DNA of 64,000 nt. Origin: Pseudomonas frederiksbergensis (GTDB lineage Bacteria > Pseudomonadota > Gammaproteobacteria > Pseudomonadales > Pseudomonadaceae). Each line of letters begins with the position of its first letter. The stretch's first letter is position 1. Shown here in pieces: positions 57,613 to 64,000 of the stretch. The stretch is taken from assembly GCF_003732275.1 (NCBI RefSeq), contig NZ_MOBM01000039.1:482356-546355 (forward strand), in the 5' to 3' direction. Position numbers and translations under genes: made by a program. Under the pieces are notes generated by a model, which had not been told where the DNA came from, searched no databases, and was given only the letters and a program-made list of their open reading frames with translations.

Positions 57613-60600
57613 ATGATCACCACCCCCAGGCCCCCGGCCACGGCTCCCGAGCGACAGGCCTTGAGTCCCAGTACCCTGGACTTTCCGGTGGTGGGCATCG
57701 GCGCGTCGGCGGGTGGGCTCCAAGCCATTAAGTTGTTCTTCGAGAACATGCCTCACGACAACGGCATGGCATTTGTGATCATTCTTCATCTGTCGCCCGA
57801 CCACCAAAGCATCGCTGACAAGATCATCCAGGAATCGACCCGGATGCCGGTCCTGCAGGTCACCGAAACCGTGCCGATCGAGAAAAACCGGGTGTACGTC
57901 ATCTCACCGGCGCAGCGGCTGACGATGAATGACAACAACCTTGAAGTCGGTGAAAACGATCCACAACTAGGACGCCACGCCTCAATCGATCTGTTCTTCC
58001 GCGATCTGGCACAAGTACACCGCGAACGCGCCTTCTGCCTAGTGCTCTCGGGCACCGGCTCCGATGGCGCGGTCGGCTTGTCGCGCATCAAGGAACAGGG
58101 CGGTATCACCCTGGCCCAAGTGCCGGAAGACGCCGAGTTCGACGGTATGCCACGAGCGGCCATCGAAACCGGCATGGTCGATCTGGTGTTGCCCGTGGTG
58201 GAAATGCCGCAAAAGCTGCTGGACCTGTGGCACAACTCCCGGGAAATCACCTTGCCCGCCGCCAACGATCCGGAACTTCAATCCTTCGCTTCGGTGTCCG
58301 AACGCGACGCAGCGCTCGCCGAACAAATGCTGCACGACATCCTGATCCAGTTGCGCACCGGCACCGGCCATGACTTCAAGCACTATAAACGCGCGACGGT
58401 ATTGCGCCGGATCGAGCGCCGGATGCAGGTCACTGGCCAGCCAGACCTGGGGGCTTATTACCACTACCTGCAAAGCAACCCCGAAGAAACCAAAGCGCTG
58501 CTCGGGGACATGCTGATCGGCGTGACCAACTTCTTCCGTGATCGCGAAGCCTTCGAAGCGCTGGAGCGCGATGTCATACCGCAACTGGTCAGCGCCGCGG
58601 TGACGGCGCAGCCTGAGAAAGAAGAACTACGAGTGTGGTCGGCGGGTTGTTCCACCGGCGAAGAAGCCTATAGCCTGGCGATGCTGGTCTACGATCAGCT
58701 GCAACAGGAAGCCAGCCAGGCCTCGCTGCAAATTTTCGCCACCGACATCGACGAACGCGCCATCAGTTTCGGCCGGGCCGGTGTGTATTCGGAAGCTATC
58801 GTCACGGATGTGCCGCCTACTCGGCTGCGCAACTATTTCGTCAAGGACGATGATCACTACCGGATTCGCAAGGAAATCCGCGAGAAGGTGTTGTTCGCCA
58901 AACACAGCCTGCTGTCCGACCCGCCCTTTTCGCAAATCGACCTGATCGTTTGCCGCAACTTGTTGATCTATCTGGATCGCGAAGTACAACGCGAAATCCT
59001 TCAGATGTTCCACTTTGCATTGCGGCCCGGCGGCTTCCTGTTCCTGGGGTCTTCCGAAAGCGCCGAAGCTTGTCATGAGCTATTCACGCCAGTGGACAAA
59101 CGCAACCGGATCTTCCGCGCCAAGACCGGCACCGCCAATAGCCGACGCACGCCCACCGTGCCGCGTGGTGGTTATGTGCGCACCAACGTTTCCCCGCAGG
59201 CACCGCAAAACGCCGTGCAGCGCAAACTGTCCTTCGCCGATATCCACCAGCGCGCCCTCGAACGCTCCGGCCCGCCGAGCATGATCGTCGATGCCAACGC
59301 CGATATCTTGCACATGAGCGAAAGTGCCGGGCGTTTCCTGCGGCATGTGGGCGGTGAACTGTCACGCAACCTGCTGACACTGATCCTTCCGGAATTGCGC
59401 CTGGAAATCCGCACCACGCTGTTCCAGGCCCAGCAGAGCGGCATGGCCGTCAAATCCCGCGAGGTGCCGCTCAAGCGCGAAGACCGTTGCAAGGTCAGTC
59501 TTGAAGTGCAGCCCTACAAGGACGAAGAGTCGGACGGCGAGTTCGTCCTGGTGATTTTCGAGGAAGTCGAAGTCGATCCTTCGCAGACGGCCACGACCCT
59601 GCTGCAAACCGAGAGCCAGGTACTGTCCAACCTGGAGCGTGAACTGCAGCGCACCAAGCTGCACTTGCAAGACACCATTGAACAATCGGAAATCTCCAGT
59701 GAAGAACTGAAAGCTTCCAACGAAGAAATGCAGGCGATCAACGAAGAACTGCGCTCGGCCACCGAAGAGCTGGAAACCAGCAAGGAAGAGTTGCAATCGA
59801 TCAACGAAGAGTTGCTGACGGTCAACTACGAGCTGAAAACCAAAGTTGAAGAAACCGACAAGATCAACGACTACCTGACCAACCTGATCGCCTCCACCGA
59901 CATTGCCACGGTCTTTGTCGACCGCAGCATGCGGATCAAGTGGTTTACCCCGCGCGCCACCGATATCTTCAGCATGTTGCCGATGGATACCGGCCGCTCC
60001 CTGCTCGACATCACGCATCGCCTGGACTACGACGACCTGGCGGGTGACGCCGCACAGGTATTCGAATCATTGAACATGATCGAACGCGAAGTCAGCAGCA
60101 CCGACAAGCGCTGGTACATCGCCCGCCTGCTGCCCTACCGCTCCAGCGAAGACCATATCGACGGCACCGTGCTGACCTTCATCGACATCACCAAACGCCG
60201 CGCGGCCGAAGAAGAACTGCGCCTGGGCGAAGAACGCATGCGTCTGGTAGCCGAAAGTACCCGCGACTACGCGATCATCACCCTCGATGAACAGGGCATC
60301 ATCACCAGCTGGAACAAAGGCGCCGAACTGATTTTCGGCTACAGCAAGGGCGAAGCCGAAGGCGCTTACTACGACTTCATTTTCTCCGCCGAGGACCGCG
60401 CCTCCGGCGTGCCCGAAACCGAGCTGCAGGGGGCACGCACCCATGGCCGTTCCGAAGATGAACGCTGGCACTTGCGCAAGGACGGCAGCCGCTTCTATTG
60501 CAGCGGCGAAGTGACCCTGCTCAGCGGTGACCACCTGCGAGGCTACGTGAAAATCGCCCGGGACCTGACCGGTCACAAGCGCCAGCATGAAGAACAGAGC

Positions 60601-61743
60601 CAACAACTGGCCGAGACGCTGAACACCAATTACCTCAAGGATGAGTTCTTCGCGGTCATGTCCCACGAACTCAAGCACCCGTTGAACCTGATCCAGCTCA
60701 ATGCCGAACTGCTGAAGCGTTTGCCGGTGACCAAGTCGGTCGCGCCGGCCGCCAAAGCGGTCAGCACCATTTGCGATGCCGTCAGCAGCCAGGCACGGAT
60801 CATCGACGACCTGCTGGACGTTGCCCGTGTGCGTACCGGCAAGCTCAAGTTGAAACCGATCGCCGTGGATCTGGCCAGTGTGCTGCGCGATATTCACGAC
60901 GTCGTTCTCAATGATCGGCACAGCACCACCGTTGAGTTACAAGTTCCATCGGAGCCGTTGAGGGTCCACGCCGATCCGACGCGCCTGGAGCAGATCATCT
61001 GGAACCTGGTGAACAACGCACTGAAATTCACCCCGCCCAACGGCCGCGTGCAATTGATCGCGAGCAAGGCCGGGAACATGGCGCGGCTGGACGTCAAAGA
61101 CAACGGCACAGGCATTGCGGCCGAGGACCTTGAACACGTATTCGACCTGTTTGGCCAAGCTGAAACACAGCACACCAACCATCAGCGCGAGGGGCTGGGC
61201 ATCGGCTTGTCACTGGTCCGCCAATTGACCGAGGCACAGCGGGGTACGGTTGAGGTGAGTTCACCGGGCATCGGGGCCGGCTGTACCTTCAGCGTCTACT
61301 TGCCGCTGGCCAACGCCGAAGGTGAGGCTCAAGCCGCGGCCCCGATCGACGAGGCGTCAGGAAGATTGAGCGGCTTGACGATCCTGCTGGTCGACGACTC
61401 TGCCGAGGTGCTGGAAACCTTGAAAATGCTGCTGGAAATGGAAGATGCCGAAGTCATTGCCTTCGATCGTCCGGTGGCCGCTCTGGACGCGGCGAAGAGC
61501 ACCCGTTTCGACCTGATTATTTCGGATTTGGGCATGCCGGTCATGAACGGCCATGAGCTGATGAATGCACTGCGTCAGTTGCCGCTCGCCAAGGACGTGC
61601 CGGCCATTGCCCTGACCGGCTATGGTTCCAGCAGCGACATTAAAAAGGCCCGTCAATCGGGCTTTAACCAGCACATTGGAAAACCGGTTTCCTACGATGA
61701 CCTGATCGCAACCATCGAGACCCTGCGCCAGCCCCAGACCTGA
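57613..61743 (+). CDS. CheB-CheR-PAS-histidine kinase-receiver fusion protein
   Basis: 1376 residues from the ATG at 57613. Order: CheB methylesterase at about 25-215 (Ser32 in GIGASAGG, His in ILHLSPDHQS, Asp in LSGTGSDGAVGLS); CheR methyltransferase at about 235-500 (VTNFFRDREAFEAL; VWSAGCSTGEEAYSLAML; DLIVCRNLLIYLDREVQREIL); a PAS-like region; a long coiled coil at about 670-760 (SNEEMQAINEELRSATEELE); two PAS domains; HisKA (MSHELKHPLNL, His1018); HATPase (NLVNNALKF; DNGTGIA; GLGIGLSL); receiver (LIISDLGMPVMNG, Asp1305). No membrane segment. Full catalytic sets remain in all enzymatic domains. Targets and signal are unknown. Confidence 0.93.
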   Translation: MITTPRPPATAPERQALSPSTLDFPVVGIGASAGGLQAIKLFFENMPHDNGMAFVIILHLSPDHQSIADKIIQESTRMPVLQVTETVPIEKNRVYVISPAQRLTMNDNNLEVGENDPQLGRHASIDLFFRDLAQVHRERAFCLVLSGTGSDGAVGLSRIKEQGGITLAQVPEDAEFDGMPRAAIETGMVDLVLPVVEMPQKLLDLWHNSREITLPAANDPELQSFASVSERDAALAEQMLHDILIQLRTGTGHDFKHYKRATVLRRIERRMQVTGQPDLGAYYHYLQSNPEETKALLGDMLIGVTNFFRDREAFEALERDVIPQLVSAAVTAQPEKEELRVWSAGCSTGEEAYSLAMLVYDQLQQEASQASLQIFATDIDERAISFGRAGVYSEAIVTDVPPTRLRNYFVKDDDHYRIRKEIREKVLFAKHSLLSDPPFSQIDLIVCRNLLIYLDREVQREILQMFHFALRPGGFLFLGSSESAEACHELFTPVDKRNRIFRAKTGTANSRRTPTVPRGGYVRTNVSPQAPQNAVQRKLSFADIHQRALERSGPPSMIVDANADILHMSESAGRFLRHVGGELSRNLLTLILPELRLEIRTTLFQAQQSGMAVKSREVPLKREDRCKVSLEVQPYKDEESDGEFVLVIFEEVEVDPSQTATTLLQTESQVLSNLERELQRTKLHLQDTIEQSEISSEELKASNEEMQAINEELRSATEELETSKEELQSINEELLTVNYELKTKVEETDKINDYLTNLIASTDIATVFVDRSMRIKWFTPRATDIFSMLPMDTGRSLLDITHRLDYDDLAGDAAQVFESLNMIEREVSSTDKRWYIARLLPYRSSEDHIDGTVLTFIDITKRRAAEEELRLGEERMRLVAESTRDYAIITLDEQGIITSWNKGAELIFGYSKGEAEGAYYDFIFSAEDRASGVPETELQGARTHGRSEDERWHLRKDGSRFYCSGEVTLLSGDHLRGYVKIARDLTGHKRQHEEQSQQLAETLNTNYLKDEFFAVMSHELKHPLNLIQLNAELLKRLPVTKSVAPAAKAVSTICDAVSSQARIIDDLLDVARVRTGKLKLKPIAVDLASVLRDIHDVVLNDRHSTTVELQVPSEPLRVHADPTRLEQIIWNLVNNALKFTPPNGRVQLIASKAGNMARLDVKDNGTGIAAEDLEHVFDLFGQAETQHTNHQREGLGIGLSLVRQLTEAQRGTVEVSSPGIGAGCTFSVYLPLANAEGEAQAAAPIDEASGRLSGLTILLVDDSAEVLETLKMLLEMEDAEVIAFDRPVAALDAAKSTRFDLIISDLGMPVMNGHELMNALRQLPLAKDVPAIALTGYGSSSDIKKARQSGFNQHIGKPVSYDDLIATIETLRQPQT

Positions 61744-61758
61744 GGGGCCGGCAATGGC

Positions 61759-62298
61759 TCAGCGTAAATAGGTGCGTTGCACACAGACGCGCCGGTCAAT
61801 TGCCTGTCTCAGACGCTCTTTGTGGTCTGCCCAGACCTTGGGATCGACTTTGGGCGCTCGCATGAGGTTCAACATCGCCGCTTTGGCGGCCAGGTATTCC
61901 GACCATGCGTCTTCGCAGCTGAGCTTGAAACGCTCATGTTCGCTCATTTCCATACGCCGCAGCGCCAGTACCGACACATCGGTGATGACCGGACCTAGCG
62001 TCAACTGCACCCGATGCGGTGCGATGAACCCCTGCGATTCCGCCACAATATCTCTCGCGCGCTGAGTGCCCCACTTCAACGCCGCGCAGTAAGGCTCATC
62101 GCGCCCCCTGTCGTGAAACTCCTCACACAGCATCACCCCATGACCATCGTAAATACCGATGAACACCTGGGTGACACCCTCATGACTCACCCGCGCCCGC
62201 ACTTCCACCTGTACTCCGTCGTTGAGCACTTCTTCATAGGTGTGGAGAGGTAACCGGTTATCGGTCCATAACCAGAACTGCGCGCCTCTGTGTCGCAT
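61759..62298 (-). CDS. Conserved hypothetical protein, 179 aa
   Basis: 179 residues from the ATG at 62298, with AAGGAG 8 nt upstream; the longer frame to 62511 crosses a hairpin and is rejected. N-terminal half is beta-rich (MRHRGAQFWLWTDNRLPLHTYEEVLNDGVQVEVRARVSHEGVTQVFIGIYDGHGVMLCEEFHDR), C-terminal half helical and basic. No known motif. Converges with the large kinase gene, 15 nt between stops. Confidence 0.7.
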   Translation of the reverse strand: MRHRGAQFWLWTDNRLPLHTYEEVLNDGVQVEVRARVSHEGVTQVFIGIYDGHGVMLCEEFHDRGRDEPYCAALKWGTQRARDIVAESQGFIAPHRVQLTLGPVITDVSVLALRRMEMSEHERFKLSCEDAWSEYLAAKAAMLNLMRAPKVDPKVWADHKERLRQAIDRRVCVQRTYLR

Positions 62299-63030
62299 TG
62301 CCGGGCTCCTTGTGGAGTGAGCAGTAAGGCACAGTAATGACAGACTTTCCATGTAGGTCGTCGGCTGGTTCGGGCGTAAAAAAACCGCCAAGGCAGAGGC
62401 TCTGGAGGGCGTTTTTAACAACTGGATGTTGAGATTTGATGGAGCCCAAGGGCCGGTGCTCCTCAGCCAGACCATGCCCCCTTTGGGTTTCAGCTCATTC
62501 GAGCAGGCCAATATTGAGTGCCTCTGGCACCCTTCGCCAAAAACAAATCGACATTATATTGACACCGAAATACCCGCCTGTCGGAATATTGGCACGTCGC
62601 ACTGTTAGCTGCGGTTAACACCTTTACAAAGCCTGACCCCACAACTAAACACACATCAAACTGATATCAGGAAAGGCCGTATCCCTGAGTCGGTGCTACC
62701 TCAAAACACGGCCTCATCCAGCCATTATTTCAGGAGTCCCTGCCACATGGGTGCTCTCAGTCTATTGCGTGCCATGTGCAGCGCAGCCCCAGCCTCGGGC
62801 TCACATTCGCCCGACCTGTCCTGCGATCCGCTCCTCAAGCGCGGCGAATTTTTCCACCCCCGCAATACCCGCACGCCTCTGCCGGCAGCGCCCGGCCCGT
62901 CAGGCCGACGATGTCCGGCGGCCGCCTCGCACCACTCTTGAACTACCTGAGCGGTGCAAGAACCGGACTTCGTCCTGTTAGCAGTCCCTAGCGATTCTAA
63001 ATAAAAAAATGGCATTTTCGGGAGAAAGAC
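62299..63030. other. 732-bp gap upstream of the adhesin gene
   Basis: Contains a hairpin at 62377-62416, an inverted pair AGGCCGT / ACGGCCT at 62674-62680 and 62708-62714, and a TTGACA (62559-62564) that might be a -35 box with a poor -10. Open frames at 62693-62941 (plus) and 62725-63015 (minus) have unnatural Pro/Arg-rich composition. I accept no gene here; it is probably a long adhesin promoter and leader. Confidence 0.5.
62377..62416. terminator. Terminator-like hairpin upstream of the hypothetical gene
   Basis: An A run and CGCC pair with GGCG and a T run, with an inner CAGAG / CTCTG stem. It lies upstream of the minus-strand gene, so it would stop transcripts entering from the adhesin side or plus-strand transcripts. 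Confidence 0.5.
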
Positions 63031-64000
63031 ATGGCTACCACCACAACGACCAGCGGCGGCACCGTTACTTCGTTTTCCAACACTCCGCAGGCGCAGGACG
63101 ACATTTTCACTACCGGTGTTATTGGCACGGGCGCCACGGCCATCACTGAAGACCTGCTGGGGGTCGTGTACCTGGACGTCATGTCCAATGACCTTGGCGG
63201 CAACGCAAAGACACTGTGGTCACTCGATAACGCGACCAGTCTTTCTACTGCCACCAAGATTTATGCGCCGGCCGATCTCCTGATCCAGGACACGGGCAGA
63301 ATTGAGGCGACAAGTACTGACACCAGTTTCAATGGGGCAAAGATCTGGATTACCTCGGATGGCAAGGTCGGCTACGACGCCGCTACGTTGTCGACTGCTT
63401 TCAAGGCACAACTCCAGTCGCTTGCTGCCGGAGGGTCCCTGACAGACAGCTTTACCTATGCGATTCGTCTCGGCAACGGCACGCTCAGTTGGGCCACTGC
63501 GCAGGTGCAGTTCGCTGGCATGAATGACAGTGTGACGATGAACATCGGCGTTCAGGCTGGCACAGTAACCGAAGATGCGACCACGACGCCGAGCCCGACC
63601 GACTCGCTGAGCACGTCGGGCACTATTGCCTTTAGCGATGTGGATCTGAGTGACACGCATACCGCCTCTTTCGTTGCTGCGGGAGGCAATGCCACGGCGC
63701 TGGGCAACTTTACCCTTGCATCGGTAACTGAAGCGGCCAACGCAGCCAACGGCACCGTTAACTGGACTTACACCCTGAATAATGCGGCAGCCCAATACCT
63801 GGCTCAGGGGCAGACAGTTACTGAAACCTATGTGGTCACCATCAATGATGGGCATGGCTCGTCGACCACGCAGAATGTGACTATCTCCATCACCGGCACC
63901 AACGACCAGGTGCAGATCACCAGCGGCGTGCAAGCCGGCGATGCCAAGGAAGACAGCGGCGACTACGCAGCCAGCGGCAGCATCGCCTTCACCGACGCCG
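63031..64000 (+). CDS. Large VCBS-repeat adhesin, 3' end outside window
   Basis: The frame opens at ATG 63031 behind GGGAGAAAG and stays open to the window end (323 codons visible). No signal peptide: residues 1-20 are Thr- and Ser-rich (MATTTTTSGGTVTSFSNTPQ), as expected for type I secretion. A first domain (AQDDIFTTGVIGTGATAITEDLLGVVYLDVMSNDLGG) is followed by a VCBS repeat at about 180-290 (TVTEDATTT; GTIAFSDVDLSDTHTASFV; WTYTLNNAAAQYLAQGQTVTETYVVTINDGHGSSTT; ISITGTND) and the beginning of a second (AKEDSGDYAASGSIAFTDA). The LapA-type retention module is absent from the N-terminus. Length and C-terminal secretion signal cannot be seen. Confidence 0.88.
   Translation, partial: MATTTTTSGGTVTSFSNTPQAQDDIFTTGVIGTGATAITEDLLGVVYLDVMSNDLGGNAKTLWSLDNATSLSTATKIYAPADLLIQDTGRIEATSTDTSFNGAKIWITSDGKVGYDAATLSTAFKAQLQSLAAGGSLTDSFTYAIRLGNGTLSWATAQVQFAGMNDSVTMNIGVQAGTVTEDATTTPSPTDSLSTSGTIAFSDVDLSDTHTASFVAAGGNATALGNFTLASVTEAANAANGTVNWTYTLNNAAAQYLAQGQTVTETYVVTINDGHGSSTTQNVTISITGTNDQVQITSGVQAGDAKEDSGDYAASGSIAFTDA

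Noticed and set aside
62693..62941. 82-codon open frame upstream of the adhesin with a fair ribosome site
   Set aside because: Composition is Pro/Ser/Arg-rich like a shadow of GC-rich non-coding DNA, and the opposite strand has an equally long frame over the same bases.

Overview
The window is chromosomal DNA of a Pseudomonas, very probably of the fluorescens complex. The evidence is GC-rich codon use, three families of Pseudomonas-type REP doublets in most gaps, and protein sequences and gene order that match several known Pseudomonas blocks (fabA-fabB; mazG-relA-rlmD-cysM-[pir]-gacS-ldhA; nrdA-RstBA-like-pcpS-oprH-phoPQ-dctA; cheR-cheV-flgA-flgMN-flgZ-glutamylpolyamine synthetase). References to P. 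aeruginosa locus order are from memory and were not searched. I see no prophage, transposase, CRISPR array, rRNA or tRNA gene.

Layout. 1-6.8 kb: 3' part of a TonB-dependent receptor, a periplasmic binding protein and a hybrid kinase (PA1611-like position), then fabAB under a FabR/DesT-like palindrome. 7.3-13.7 kb: small protein, DUF2058, mazG, relA, rlmD, cysM. 13.9-21.0 kb: a DUF1016 nuclease-fold gene and a PirRS-like two-component pair joined by a REP doublet, then gacS and ldhA. 21.0-29.2 kb: housekeeping and small genes (zinc-ribbon membrane protein, META lipoprotein, TlpA-like thioredoxin, arsC, wrbA, DUF2069, Tag-family glycosylase, ttcA, Yip1, sprT, CaiB/BaiF CoA-transferase). 29.3-32.0 kb: dctA with a sigma54 promoter, divergent from an AraC regulator. 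32.3-32.9 kb: a DUF6124 gene behind a highly structured leader with competing helices. 33.2-43.9 kb: phoQ, phoP, an oprH broken by one in-frame TAA, a dienelactone hydrolase, a pcpS-type phosphopantetheinyl transferase, an RstBA-like system and nrdA. 44.2-52.0 kb: flagellar and chemotaxis genes flgBCDE, cheR, cheV, flgA, flgM, flgN, flgZ. 52.0-57.2 kb: MFS transporter, glutamylpolyamine synthetase-type enzyme, a soluble kinase and a REC-TPR regulator. 57.6-64.0 kb: a CheB-CheR-PAS-kinase-REC protein, a hypothetical gene and the start of a VCBS-repeat adhesin that runs off the window.

Themes. Seven sensor kinases lie in the window. Two of them (the PA1611-like hybrid and GacS) belong to the network that switches between motile and sessile life, and the flagellar genes and the adhesin are its usual outputs. 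Promoter signals readable by eye include three sigma54 sites (dctA, flgB, flgA), a sigma28 site (flgM), a triple PhoP-type direct repeat (oprH), a Fur-like box (pirR-like gene) and tandem DnaA-box-like repeats (nrdA). The least explained element is the DUF6124 leader RNA. The clearest lesion is the oprH nonsense codon.
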